A stretch of 64,000 nt of DNA. It comes from Teredinibacter waterburyi (GTDB lineage: Bacteria; Pseudomonadota; Gammaproteobacteria; Pseudomonadales; Cellvibrionaceae). The stretch is from assembly GCF_001922985.1 (NCBI RefSeq), contig NZ_MRUH01000010.1, positions 1 to 64,000 on the forward strand. Reading direction: 5' to 3'. Below the pieces are notes generated by a model, which had not been told where the DNA came from, made no database searches, and worked only from the letters and a program-made list of their open reading frames with translations. Positions within the stretch are counted from its first letter, which is position 1. Each line of letters opens with the position of its first letter. Positions 9,017 through 18,353 of this stretch are shown in pieces. Made by a program: the position numbers and the translations under genes.

Positions 9017-10591
9017 ATGATATGCAATAACGTTAAATCTTTGACGACTGCAGCTATCGCTGTGGTTTTCGCAATTTCGGCGGGTTTTGCCAATGCGTTG
9101 GTGTCGGGTGCGGGAGAGGCAACTCTTTCCATTCAGAATGACTGGGGAAACGGCTTTTGCGCCGAAGTTCGTATCGCTAATAACGGTACATCTAACATTA
9201 CCAACTGGAGCGTAGAGCTAGCCGCAAACGGTTCTAGTTTTGGTAACCTCTGGAACGGTTCTTTGTCTGGCAACACGGTAACGCCGGTAGCCCACAATAG
9301 CACGATTGCACCAGGCAGCAGCGTTGCTTTCGGTTTTTGTGGCAGCGGTTCTGGTCGTCCAGATGTATCTGGATTGAGCGTAACTGGTGGCGGGACTTCG
9401 GGTGGCTCTTCATCGAGCTCCAGTTCATCTAGCAGTTCTAGCTCGTCAAGCTCTTCGAGTAGCTCTAGCTCATCTTCTTCTAGCAGCAGCTCAAGCAGTT
9501 CTAGTTCATCTAGCAGTTCTAGCTCTTCAAGTAGTTCTAGTTCGTCTAGCAGTTCTAGTTCTTCTACTGGCGGTTCGGCTGGTCAGCAGTGTAATTGGTA
9601 CGGCACCTTGTATCCATTGTGTAACAACCAGAGCAGTGGTTGGGGCTGGGAAAATAACTCCAGTTGTATCGGACGTGATACGTGTAGCAGCCAAGACGGT
9701 AATGGCGGTATTGTGGGCAGTAGCTCCAGTTCCAGCAGTTCTTCGTCTAGCTCTTCATCTAGTTCGTCTAGCTCTTCCAGCAGTTCGTCCTCTAGTTCGT
9801 CCAGCAGCTCTTCGTCTAGCTCATCTTCGAGCTCGAGTGGCAGTGCGCCTCAGTGTGACGGCTATGCAACGCGCTACTGGGATTGCTGTAAGGCTCACTG
9901 TAGCTGGTCTGGCAACGTACCATCGGTTACACAACCATTGAGCGCTTGTTCGGCTAACAATCAAACCCTTGGTGACGTTAATGCCGGTAGTAGCTGTGAT
10001 GGCGGCAACGCGCATATGTGTTACGGCCTGACGCCTTGGTCAGTTAGCAACACCTTGTCATATGGCTTCGCGGCAACATCGAGCGGTGACGTTTGTGGTC
10101 GTTGTTACGAGATCCAGTTTACTGGTGCTTCACACAACGGTGGCAACGATCCCGGTTCGGCAGCATTGTCTGGCAAGCGTATGATCGTTCAAGCGACCAA
10201 CATTGGCTACGATGTAAGTGGCGGTCAGTTTGATATCTTGGTTCCTGGTGGCGGCGTGGGCGCGTTTAACGCCTGTTCTGATCAGTGGGGTGTATCAAAC
10301 AGTGAACTTGGTGCTCAGTACGGTGGTTTCCTTGCCGCTTGTAAAGACGAGTTGGGTTACAACGCTAGCTTGTCGCAGTACAAGAGCTGTTTGTCTAACC
10401 GTTGTGACAGTGTATTTGGATCGCGCGGTTTAACCGAGTTGCAACAGGGTTGTCAGTGGTATGCAAATTGGTTCGAAGCAGCCGATAACCCCGCACTTAA
10501 GTGGAAAGAAGTAGCGTGTCCTGCTGCGATTACTGGCCGTTCTGGTATGAATCGTGGTGCGTTAAACGATATTAGTAACTCTTGTAATTAA
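9017..10591 (+). CDS. Secreted GH45 endoglucanase: CBM2-polySer-CBM10-polySer-GH45
   Basis: A 524-residue secreted cellulase. Order: signal peptide 1-27 (FANA|LVSG), CBM2 about 28-126, 53 consecutive serines (131-183), CBM10 about 192-223 ([11 protein letters not shown]...[10 protein letters not shown]), 40 serines (235-274) and a GH45 catalytic domain 280-524. The catalytic start YATRYWDCC gives Asp289 as the equivalent of Humicola Cel45A Asp10; Asp399 and Asp406 (YDVSGGQFD) match Asp114 and Asp121. The enzyme should hydrolyse beta-1,4-glucan with inversion at the cell exterior. Both binding modules target crystalline cellulose in their families. Poly-serine linkers of this length are a hallmark of Cellvibrio/Saccharophagus-type bacteria. 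It is a single gene with two hairpins downstream. Confidence 0.96.
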   Translation: MICNNVKSLTTAAIAVVFAISAGFANALVSGAGEATLSIQNDWGNGFCAEVRIANNGTSNITNWSVELAANGSSFGNLWNGSLSGNTVTPVAHNSTIAPGSSVAFGFCGSGSGRPDVSGLSVTGGGTSGGSSSSSSSSSSSSSSSSSSSSSSSSSSSSSSSSSSSSSSSSSSSSSSSSSSSSSTGGSAGQQCNWYGTLYPLCNNQSSGWGWENNSSCIGRDTCSSQDGNGGIVGSSSSSSSSSSSSSSSSSSSSSSSSSSSSSSSSSSSSSSSSGSAPQCDGYATRYWDCCKAHCSWSGNVPSVTQPLSACSANNQTLGDVNAGSSCDGGNAHMCYGLTPWSVSNTLSYGFAATSSGDVCGRCYEIQFTGASHNGGNDPGSAALSGKRMIVQATNIGYDVSGGQFDILVPGGGVGAFNACSDQWGVSNSELGAQYGGFLAACKDELGYNASLSQYKSCLSNRCDSVFGSRGLTELQQGCQWYANWFEAADNPALKWKEVACPAAITGRSGMNRGALNDISNSCN

Positions 10592-10601
10592 TGGCCGGTT
10601 T

Positions 10602-10622
10602 GGCTCTCTAGACTTGAGAGCC
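10602..10622 (+). terminator. Hairpin just after the GH45 gene
   Basis: Perfect 7-base arms GGCTCTC / GAGAGCC with a 7-base loop start 10 bases after the stop codon. The following sequence (TTATCGTTTA) is only partly T-rich, so this may be a transcript-end stabiliser rather than the main terminator. Confidence 0.45.
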
Positions 10623-10677
10623 TTATCGTTTATTTAAGGATTAGATTTACTTTTTACGTGTAAAACATAGCAGTGCT

Positions 10678-10715
10678 AAAAGCCCCCGGATCTGTATAGG
10701 TTCGGGGGCTTTTTT
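10678..10715 (+). terminator. Rho-independent terminator of the GH45 gene
   Basis: GC-rich arms AAAGCCCCCG / CGGGGGCTTT with a T-run at 10709-10715, about 90 bases after the GH45 stop. This is a classic intrinsic terminator on the plus strand. The A-run on the left makes it potentially bidirectional for the minus-strand gene ending at 10812. Confidence 0.85.
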
Positions 10716-10811
10716 ATGCGTGTTGTTATGTTGGGGATGTTCTAGGAGATCTTGTTAGCGTGTTCGCTAACCGACAGCGAAGGCTCTAAGCCACCGACCA
10801 GTATTTTTATT

Positions 10812-11969
10812 TTAGCGTGTCGAATTTGAAGCCTTGAGTGCAGCCTCTAAAAAACTGAGCCGTGCTGCATCGCTATCTATCCCTGTATAAGCTAGTGCCT
10901 GCCAGGTTTCATAAAATCCAATGCTTTCGCCTGTGGCATAGTGGCTGAGTGGCCCGTGTACTTCTAATTCGATTATTTCCGAGGAGTCGCTACTACCAAA
11001 GGCATAGTAAATTTCGATTAAGGTATGTTCGGGGTGAATGCGGCTGGCTTCAATAGGCTCAAATTCAATTAGCAGAAGCTGACCTTTAATAAACGCAGCG
11101 ATCCAACCTTCGTTCGCTTGTATAAAAAGTTTTTCACGACGGGATTTTAAGCGCCCTTTACTTTTTTCAGCATCTAGGATATCGGCGCTGTCTAGGTGAA
11201 GTTCTTCTGAATCTTCCCCCAAAGCGATAGCACGACTAATTTTGAGGACGTTATTTAGCTTTAGAAACGCTGGAGGTTGGTGGGGGCTTTGCGGTGTATT
11301 AAAACGAACTGAGTTATGAGCTGGCGCAGGTGTGTAGATAACCGCGTCGGTGGTTACGCGCGTGTTAAACCAGAGATTATTAGCGACGCTGTGATCATTG
11401 TTATTGCGTGCTTGAGCCGTTAGCAGCAGTTTAGAGCCATCATCAATAACGGTAAATGTTTTGTTTAGCGAAATGCCAGATAGAGGGCTGCTAGCCCCTT
11501 GCAGCGCAATCTCTGTAGGGCTGCTAGTTAGCGTTTCGTTTTCGTTCCAGACCAACCAGGGGTCGGGAGGCCAGCGCGCGCCGTCGTCACGGCGTTTAGG
11601 GTTGAGGTTTTGGTGTGTCCACCACTGTGATTGCGGGCCCAGCCAAACAATATGGCCGTGGTAATCAATATGTTGACCATCGGCTGTCGGTGTTGGGCTT
11701 GGTCGGGTTGCCACCGCATTGTCTATCAATAGCAGGTTCGGCTTACCGGGCACCGAAAAGTGTAGCGCGCGGCCGCCGAGGTTTGGTGTAGCGGCGAAGC
11801 TAAAAGCTTGGCTGTTTAGATAAAGTTGTTTTACTGGCACCGTGCCTTTATCGGTCATGGCCTCGGGGATTGATGTTTCTCCGTGATTGCTTGGTGCGCA
11901 ACTGGATATTCCAGTACAAGCTAACGCGAGGCCGAGGCTATATAGGCAGCTATTGTTGAATAAGCGCAT
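10812..11969 (-). CDS. Lipoprotein with mutarotase-like (DUF4380-type) domain
   Basis: A 385-residue probable lipoprotein (signal ending GISSCAPS; Cys near residue 24). The body starts NLGGRALHFSVPGKPNLLL and continues YHGHIVWLGPQSQWW, which resembles DUF4380 proteins with a galactose-mutarotase-like beta-sandwich fold; this assignment is from memory and moderate. A catalytic role is not evident, and sugar binding or epimerisation are options. Its ATG overlaps the TGA of the upstream GH9 gene by one base (TGATG), so the two are translationally coupled and likely act on the same polysaccharide outside the cytoplasm. Confidence 0.7.
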   Translation of the reverse strand: MRLFNNSCLYSLGLALACTGISSCAPSNHGETSIPEAMTDKGTVPVKQLYLNSQAFSFAATPNLGGRALHFSVPGKPNLLLIDNAVATRPSPTPTADGQHIDYHGHIVWLGPQSQWWTHQNLNPKRRDDGARWPPDPWLVWNENETLTSSPTEIALQGASSPLSGISLNKTFTVIDDGSKLLLTAQARNNNDHSVANNLWFNTRVTTDAVIYTPAPAHNSVRFNTPQSPHQPPAFLKLNNVLKISRAIALGEDSEELHLDSADILDAEKSKGRLKSRREKLFIQANEGWIAAFIKGQLLLIEFEPIEASRIHPEHTLIEIYYAFGSSDSSEIIELEVHGPLSHYATGESIGFYETWQALAYTGIDSDAARLSFLEAALKASNSTR

Positions 11970-14488
11970 CAGTCAACGTTCACTTTCGTTTGAAAATGAT
12001 TCTGTGCTGCCAGCGCGAGGAACATGTAATTAGTGGCACCTCCACCCATCACATATTCAGTTTGTTGCCAGAAGAAAGGCCAAATTTTTAATTCGGGTAA
12101 GTCGGGTCGAATAAGGGCGGTACCGGAAATGACGCCACCGGGGATATGTGACCAGTCAGCCCTATTTACACCGTAAGCCACCAGTGCCGATTCTGAGCCC
12201 ACGCCCGATACAAATGACATGGTGTTGCTACCGGGGTGAACACCTAAAACAAAATTTAGCGCATTAATATAAAAATCACTGCTGGTGTGTTGCGGCCATC
12301 CCTTATGGAAGAAATATTGCTGCACACCGAATCGTTGCACCGTCCAGCCAGCACCCCAAATGTTGGGTTTATAGGGCACACCAAACGGCGATTCGAGTGC
12401 CTCGTTGCGTAGTGTAGCTTGATAGTCGGACACGGCTTGGGCAACAGCAGTTAAAAATTCCGGCTTATCAATAGCCGTTAAGCTGTGACCTAAGGCCCAG
12501 CCAGTGGAGGCTATGTTGGCAACAATAAAATCTTGCAGGTTTAGCAGCTGCGAACGGTAGCTCGTTTCGCCGGTTGCCAGTAGCAGTTCGGTAAGTGCAA
12601 AAACCTGCGAACTGCGATCCTTATCTTTAAAGTGTTCACGGTTTGAAATTGCGGCGAGATAAATTGCTTTAGCTGCGGCGAGTGATTCTTGTGATAGCTT
12701 TGGGTTGTGAGTTTTTAAGGTGCGAGAAGCGGCAGCAAGACCGGCGGCAACGTAGAGTTCGCGGCCCGGATTTTGCTCGGTAAATACCCAGCGGTCATCG
12801 GGTTTGCCAGAATATTCACCGCGAATTTCATTCGCCTTTAGCTTTGCATCGTAATAAAAATTATCGGTTTGACTGGCGGCATCGCCGAGCATGACGTATT
12901 GGCGAATTTCCGGGACAATAATCCCGCGATATAAACGCCCCAGCGCTTTGTAGCCGCCTAAAACGGAAAGCACACCGTGTTCGATTTGCTGCAGTGCATC
13001 GGATTTTCCGTCGGGCTGATGAATCTCAACAAGCTGCTGGGTTTGATCGATCAGAGTGGCATCGTAATCAAGGCCAAATTCTTCCACCATCATCGCCAGT
13101 AACCACACCGTACCTATTTGTGATTCAACTCGTAGGTCGTAGTCGCCGGCGTCGTGCCAGCCGCCCTTGTTTAATCCCGCTACTCGTTCCCCCGGCTTGA
13201 ATGAGCTAAGCGTGGAATCGCCGGAAATGTAGCCATCAAAGTGGTTGAGATTAACGGGCGACATAAGTGCGTCGTCGTGGTGACAGAGGTCGTGCCAAAC
13301 ACGATATTTTTCGTTAACTCGCATATGGCACATTTGCACCGGCAAGTAATACTCTAATGTGGGCTGCCAGACATTGCGGTCGTAAACAGAATCTGCAATG
13401 GCGAAGGGGTTGGTTTTTTCTCCACGGTATTCAATTTCATACATACCCTCAGTTGTGATCTCGGAGAAATCAAACGTCAGGTACTGGTAGCGTAAAAATT
13501 TACCCCAGTGCTTAACTTTTTTACTGACGACTTTCTTAGAACCCTGTTCAGTTAAGCGGTACAGCGTCGCCTTACTGGTTTTGCTGTCGGTGCCATCTTG
13601 TTCGATGATTGCAGTTTTGCTTTGCTGGCTGTGGTAGCCCAATTGCGATACTTGAATTACAGGCTGATACTGCCAGTTTTTAATCGCATTGGGTGTGACG
13701 ATCCACTCGATTGCATTGTTGGTTGCTCCAGCAGGCACTAATGAGCGGACAATAAACCAGCCGTTATTATGGTTGCTGCGACCGTCCCAAAGCGTTAGTT
13801 GTGTATTTTTGGCTTCGATGGTCATGCGTTGCTCTGCGCTCTCCGGCGCGACTACTAATTTGTTGCCAGTGGCTAAAGCGGCAGTAATAATTTCGCCGTG
13901 ATCATCAATTAATGGGCCGTTGGGTTGGTTTGGGAAAATCCCTGCATGGCTATCCAGCAACCATGCTTTACCAAATAAATGTTGAGGGAAGAGTTCAAAG
14001 TTAAAACCGACTTTGCCAACCCATTCCTTAGGTAGTGGCTTTTCCAGGTCTACCGAAATTTTAAAACTACTGCCCGTTAAGGGTTCTACATGTACGCTGT
14101 AGGAAAAATTAAAATCCGGATAGACAATGGGGTTGAAGCCTTTGCGATTTTTGTTGGGGTCGGGGTACGAGAGAGTTTGGGTAATGCGCTGTGCGGCTTC
14201 GTCTAGGCTATGCTCACCGCCTGCGGGTACTGGTGACCATTGTCCTGGAGAGGTTTCTAAACGCAGGTCGCCATTTGCAGCAACTCGCTGACCATGTTGA
14301 ATTACGGTAACGCCGGTTTGGTGGCCGTCGGGGTAGATATCGGCGAATGAGGTTACATTTAGTCCGGGCATTGCGAGGTAGCCCAGTTCGTTCAGTTTTA
14401 AATCCGCAGCCACTGTTGTGCAAGACAAAAGTGCGCCTGCGAAACTGATACAAAGCTTAGAAACTATGGTGTTGAGTTTAATAGTCAT
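11969..14488 (-). CDS. GH9 glycoside hydrolase with extra N-terminal domain
   Basis: An 839-residue exported enzyme. A signal peptide ends near residue 28 (TTVAA|DL), although LLSC at 20-23 could also be a lipobox. Residues 29-270 form a large extra region with no domain I recognise, then an Ig-like cellulase N-terminal domain (about 277-365, starting VIQVSQLGY), then GH9. GGWHDAGDYD at 442-451 contains the aspartates that activate water, and Glu811 in QQTEYVMGG fits the catalytic acid. The family cuts beta-1,4-glucans with inversion; endo, exo and beta-glucosidase-type members exist and cannot be separated here. It is the first gene of a two-gene operon with the mutarotase-like lipoprotein. 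Confidence 0.88.
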   Translation of the reverse strand: MTIKLNTIVSKLCISFAGALLSCTTVAADLKLNELGYLAMPGLNVTSFADIYPDGHQTGVTVIQHGQRVAANGDLRLETSPGQWSPVPAGGEHSLDEAAQRITQTLSYPDPNKNRKGFNPIVYPDFNFSYSVHVEPLTGSSFKISVDLEKPLPKEWVGKVGFNFELFPQHLFGKAWLLDSHAGIFPNQPNGPLIDDHGEIITAALATGNKLVVAPESAEQRMTIEAKNTQLTLWDGRSNHNNGWFIVRSLVPAGATNNAIEWIVTPNAIKNWQYQPVIQVSQLGYHSQQSKTAIIEQDGTDSKTSKATLYRLTEQGSKKVVSKKVKHWGKFLRYQYLTFDFSEITTEGMYEIEYRGEKTNPFAIADSVYDRNVWQPTLEYYLPVQMCHMRVNEKYRVWHDLCHHDDALMSPVNLNHFDGYISGDSTLSSFKPGERVAGLNKGGWHDAGDYDLRVESQIGTVWLLAMMVEEFGLDYDATLIDQTQQLVEIHQPDGKSDALQQIEHGVLSVLGGYKALGRLYRGIIVPEIRQYVMLGDAASQTDNFYYDAKLKANEIRGEYSGKPDDRWVFTEQNPGRELYVAAGLAAASRTLKTHNPKLSQESLAAAKAIYLAAISNREHFKDKDRSSQVFALTELLLATGETSYRSQLLNLQDFIVANIASTGWALGHSLTAIDKPEFLTAVAQAVSDYQATLRNEALESPFGVPYKPNIWGAGWTVQRFGVQQYFFHKGWPQHTSSDFYINALNFVLGVHPGSNTMSFVSGVGSESALVAYGVNRADWSHIPGGVISGTALIRPDLPELKIWPFFWQQTEYVMGGGATNYMFLALAAQNHFQTKVNVD

Positions 14489-15007
14489 CGGTTTGGGTCC
14501 GTCTGAACTTAAATTGTAAGCCGCTAAAAGTGCGCGCTAGGCTTTAAAGGTAGTGCCCATTTAGGGGGTATCGCGAACGAGGCTTGATAGCGGTAGACGA
14601 CCTCTAATTCGAAAGTCTAGCTGATCCGCGATACTAGTGATTGCTCACTTACCCGCTCCGAAGTTAATTCTCAGGGCGATTAATTCGCTAAAACGTCCAA
14701 CTATAGCCCAGTTTATGTGATCTAAACGTAGCCGTTGCCAACCCTTTAGTGAACCTGCTGCTGGCCCGCTGCACGCTAGAAAAGCTTCTAGGCTATACTC
14801 AAGCCGTAACGATCATCTGTGTTATCAAGGTTGATGGCAGGTTAGCGCTTGATCCGAACCAATAACTGGGTTTTGATGTGAGTAGGCACTTTATTTGTCT
14901 AGCGTTGTATGTGGATAAATGCGCCAGACTTTGGCTACGCCAAAAAAGCAGAAGAAAACAAGGGATAGCTCGTCCAAGACTAGAGCTTATAACAGGGTTC
15001 ATGGAGT
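14489..15007. other. Divergent intergenic region before the YfiR operon
   Basis: 519 bases between the GH9 operon and the plus-strand signalling operon. The only element I would mark is TATACTCAA at 14794-14802, which matches a sigma70 -10 core and recurs upstream of two other genes. No -35 box is clear. No small gene or RNA is supported. Confidence 0.35.
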
Positions 15008-15580
15008 ATGAAAGTGGCCTATCGGGGGCGTCCTCGAAGATACACTCCTCATTTGAAACTGAGAATAGTTTTAGCCATTTTTCTCAGTTTTGCCTTTTAT
15101 TCCGCATCAGCCCGACCATCCGAATCGGCGCTGAGGGTAGCCTTCGTTTACAACTTCTTTAAATTTATTGAGTGGCCGAACGCCGACTCTGAGCAGTTTC
15201 ATTTGTGCGTTATTGGTGCACGAGGTGATACCCGTAAAACCTTACAAACGATGGAAGGTCGCAAGCTTCAGGGGCGTGAGCTAGCGGTAGATTATCTTGA
15301 TTCTGAAACACAGATTAATGCGTCGTTAGGCGAATGTAACCTGCTCTATCTCCCTGCCAGCGGTGGCGATCTAATCCTCCCGGAAATACTTCCACTAGGC
15401 GTTTTACTGGTGGCCGATGCCGAGACTTTAGATCAGCCTAATGTGTGTATCGCGCTTCGACGCAGCGCTGATAGTCGTATTGAAATTCTTATCGATAAGG
15501 AAAGGGTGTTAGCGACCGGAGTCATAATGAGTAGTCAGCTGCTCAAACTTGCGCGTAATTTGCGAGAGAGGACGGGCTAA
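15008..15580 (+). CDS. YfiR-like periplasmic protein (DUF4154)
   Basis: A 190-residue exported protein with signal peptide 1-36 ([11 protein letters not shown]). [17 protein letters not shown] and the pattern of short beta-alpha units ending [26 protein letters not shown] are typical of the YfiR family. In Pseudomonas YfiR is a periplasmic repressor that binds the CHASE8-containing cyclase YfiN. Here the next gene, one base after the stop, encodes a histidine kinase with a CHASE8-like periplasmic region, so I infer that this protein regulates that kinase. Confidence 0.85.
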   Translation: MKVAYRGRPRRYTPHLKLRIVLAIFLSFAFYSASARPSESALRVAFVYNFFKFIEWPNADSEQFHLCVIGARGDTRKTLQTMEGRKLQGRELAVDYLDSETQINASLGECNLLYLPASGGDLILPEILPLGVLLVADAETLDQPNVCIALRRSADSRIEILIDKERVLATGVIMSSQLLKLARNLRERTG

Positions 15581-15581
15581 G

Positions 15582-18353
15582 ATGCTAAGGAATTGGTCGC
15601 TGTCACAGAAGATAAGTTTGTTGGCGATGCTGATCTGCTCGATAACCGTATTTGGCGGGGCTACGGGGAGTATTTGGTATCAAAACAAACAGGCACATAT
15701 TGAGACACAGCAGCAGTTGCACTTATTGGCATCGGCCACGGCGTACAATCTTGCTGCACCAAGTATGTTTCTTGATTTGCGTGCGGCTCAGCAAGCACTG
15801 AATGCGCTTAGTGTGGACGACAAAATTGTCGCCGCGGAACTTGTGCTGAGTGGTAACGAGCAACTTGCCGAGTATCGCGCGGCCACAGATTCGGGTGCTA
15901 CTACGGGTGTCGCGCCGCCGAATCGCCCTATTGATCAAGTCATATCCGTTGCCGTGGTGTGGGGCGATGAAGTTCTCGGCCAGTTAAACCTTTCTGTCAA
16001 TCACTCAAAATTGCGAGATCGCCTTTATCGTCAGTTGATTGTCACCGTCTTAATAGCGCTTGTATCAATTTCTTTCGCCGGCTTATTGAGCCAATACGTC
16101 ATTAGTAAAATGATTCTGCCTTTGCGTAAGTTGAGTAAATTGGCGCAAACCATAAGTACGAAAGAGCACTATCAGTTGCGCGCAGATATTGGTGTAAGTA
16201 ATGACGAGGTTGCGCAATTGGCAGTTAACTTCAACGAGATGCTAGATCGTATTGAAAGCCAAGATACAAAATTGCGTAAGCAGCAAGAACAACTAGAAGA
16301 GCGCGTTTTAGAGCGCACTGCGCAGTTACAGGAGGCAACGCAGGTCGCGCAGGCCGCGAACAGAGCGAAGAGCGAATTTCTTGCCGTGATGAGTCATGAA
16401 ATTAGAACGCCATTAAACGGCATTCTGGGTATGACAAGTTTGTTGCTTGAAGGAGAACTCGATCCAAAGCAGCGGCGTTTTGCTCGAGTTACCCGTCGTT
16501 CTGGAGAAGACCTTTTACAAATCATTAATGACATTCTCGATTTTTCTAGGGTCGAAGCTGGTCGCCTGGAGTTAGATATCCGCAAGTTTCAGTTAAATCT
16601 TTTAATAGAAGATTTAACTGAACGATACGCACCAATTGCCCACGGAAAAAAATTAGAGCTTTTGTGTGAGACGCCTTTGCCGCCGTTGACGGTTGTTGGC
16701 GACAGCGGTCGGCTAGCGCAGGTAATGACAAATCTCATTAGTAATGCGATTAAGTTTACTTCTGCTGGTGAGGTCACGGTTGACGTTAAGTTGATTGAAC
16801 GTCGCGAACGAAATGTGGTTTTAACCTTTGGCGTTCGCGACTCCGGCATTGGTATTCGTGAAGATCAAAAGGAGCGCTTGTTTACCGCTTTTAAGCAGGC
16901 TGATTCGTCGATGTCGAGGCGCTACGGCGGAGCGGGTTTGGGTTTAGCTATCGCGCAAAAAATGGTTAACTTAATGGGTGGTAAGATCGAGATCGATAGT
17001 GAATTTGGTCGCGGAACTTATTTTCACTTCACCATCGAGCTTCCCGAAGTTGAAGACAGCCGTAACAATCAAGTGGTTGACGGTTTTTCGCAACTGAAAG
17101 TTCTTGTTGTCGATGATAATGAAACCAATTTAGAGATTCTTGGGCACTGGCTGCGATCGTGGGGTGTTGTACCGACGTTGGTCCTGTCGGGTGCCGAGGC
17201 GCTGCAGGAATTAACGCGCGCAGAAGAACGAAAGCGAGGGTATAACGTACTGCTTACCGATTGGATGATGCCGCACATGAGCGGTGAAAAGCTTGTCGAG
17301 CATGTACGTAATAAAAAAGGTTTTGAAACTTTAACGGTAGTCGCGCTTAGTTCGGCTGGTGGTGTAGACACGTTAGACTCCGTTGACGACATTCCTATGT
17401 TGCTCAAGCCGGTACGTCAATCCGAACTTCATAATCTCTTACTTGAGATCGTTACTGGCAGAGACGGTCAGCTCAAACCTTCAGAGGGACGGCGGCGCGA
17501 TGAGCCGCATTCACAGCCGTTGCAGAAGTTAGCGGGACGCGTACTGCTGGTCGAAGATAATCCGGTGAATCGAGAGCTGGCATTGGCAGTTCTGGAGTCT
17601 TTTGGGGTGAGTGTAGTCGTGGCCATTAACGGCGAGGAAGCGCTTCATCAACTTACTTCCGGAAGGTTCGATCTAGTATTAATGGACTGCCAAATGCCGG
17701 TGATGGATGGCTTTGAGGCAACGAGACGTTGGCGTAAACATGAAGCAAAACACGAACAACCTGCGTTGCCGGTAATTGCACTAACCGCAAATGCGATACA
17801 GGGTGATCGCGAGTTATGTCTTCAAGCCGGGATGAGTGATTACTTGTGTAAGCCGTATGGGTCACAGCAGTTACATGAAATATTGTCTCGCTGGCTGCCG
17901 AGCGCAAACGCTTCCGTTGACAAAGACTCTGGGGGTATTTCGGCCGCACTTGAAAATGATGTCGACGCGGCGAGCAAACAAACGGGTGATGTTGAACCGG
18001 CGGATGCGTTAATTGATAAATCTGTACTCGAACAAATTCGACGATTGCGTACAGGCTTATTACCAAAAATTATTACCTTGTTTCGGTTGTCAGGCGTTGG
18101 CGCGCTAGAAAAAATAGATGAAGCATTGGAAATGAGTGATGCCGACGAACTGTATAACGCCGCGCATAGTCTAAAAAACAGTGCTGCTCATTTAGGTGTA
18201 AACGCCTTGGCCGAAGAGTGCAAAATATTAGAGTCCAAAGGTCGCCAGCGTAATTTGCAGGGCGCAGAACAGCATTTGGAGCAAGCTCGCCGTCTTTATC
18301 ATGAGGCGTTGTTGCTATTGGCGGAGTATGAATCTGAGGGGAGTGATTCATGA
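15582..18353 (+). CDS. Hybrid histidine kinase: CHASE8-HAMP-HisKA-HATPase-REC-REC-Hpt
   Basis: A 923-residue inner-membrane hybrid kinase. Order: TM1 near the N-terminus, a periplasmic CHASE8-like domain ([15 protein letters not shown]...), TM2, HAMP, HisKA with phospho-acceptor His in [13 protein letters not shown], HATPase with N box [10 protein letters not shown]1 DSGIGI and G2 [13 protein letters not shown]1 with Asp in [11 protein letters not shown]2 with Asp in VLMDCQMP, and a C-terminal Hpt with His in [13 protein letters not shown]. All phosphorelay residues look intact. Start is ATG at 15582, one base after the yfiR-like stop with GAGAGG upstream; an earlier in-frame start at 15549 would overlap. 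Its 3' end overlaps the next gene by 4 bases (ATGA). Confidence 0.92.
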   Translation: MLRNWSLSQKISLLAMLICSITVFGGATGSIWYQNKQAHIETQQQLHLLASATAYNLAAPSMFLDLRAAQQALNALSVDDKIVAAELVLSGNEQLAEYRAATDSGATTGVAPPNRPIDQVISVAVVWGDEVLGQLNLSVNHSKLRDRLYRQLIVTVLIALVSISFAGLLSQYVISKMILPLRKLSKLAQTISTKEHYQLRADIGVSNDEVAQLAVNFNEMLDRIESQDTKLRKQQEQLEERVLERTAQLQEATQVAQAANRAKSEFLAVMSHEIRTPLNGILGMTSLLLEGELDPKQRRFARVTRRSGEDLLQIINDILDFSRVEAGRLELDIRKFQLNLLIEDLTERYAPIAHGKKLELLCETPLPPLTVVGDSGRLAQVMTNLISNAIKFTSAGEVTVDVKLIERRERNVVLTFGVRDSGIGIREDQKERLFTAFKQADSSMSRRYGGAGLGLAIAQKMVNLMGGKIEIDSEFGRGTYFHFTIELPEVEDSRNNQVVDGFSQLKVLVVDDNETNLEILGHWLRSWGVVPTLVLSGAEALQELTRAEERKRGYNVLLTDWMMPHMSGEKLVEHVRNKKGFETLTVVALSSAGGVDTLDSVDDIPMLLKPVRQSELHNLLLEIVTGRDGQLKPSEGRRRDEPHSQPLQKLAGRVLLVEDNPVNRELALAVLESFGVSVVVAINGEEALHQLTSGRFDLVLMDCQMPVMDGFEATRRWRKHEAKHEQPALPVIALTANAIQGDRELCLQAGMSDYLCKPYGSQQLHEILSRWLPSANASVDKDSGGISAALENDVDAASKQTGDVEPADALIDKSVLEQIRRLRTGLLPKIITLFRLSGVGALEKIDEALEMSDADELYNAAHSLKNSAAHLGVNALAEECKILESKGRQRNLQGAEQHLEQARRLYHEALLLLAEYESEGSDS

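Noticed and set aside
9407-9838. Repetitive DNA that could be taken for a CRISPR or tandem-repeat array
   Set aside because: There are no constant-length repeats with unique spacers; it is serine-coding low-complexity DNA.
9387-9941. A 184-codon open frame overlapping the poly-serine region of the GH45 gene
   Set aside because: It is a shifted reading of the serine codons, giving low-complexity Val/Leu/Ala sequence, and lies wholly inside a well-supported cellulase gene.
10251-10290. Possible loss of a catalytic Asp in GH45 (FNAC instead of FDGC)
   Set aside because: The catalytic acid maps to Asp406 in GGQFDILVP and the assisting Asp to Asp399; both are present, and the FDGC position is not catalytic.
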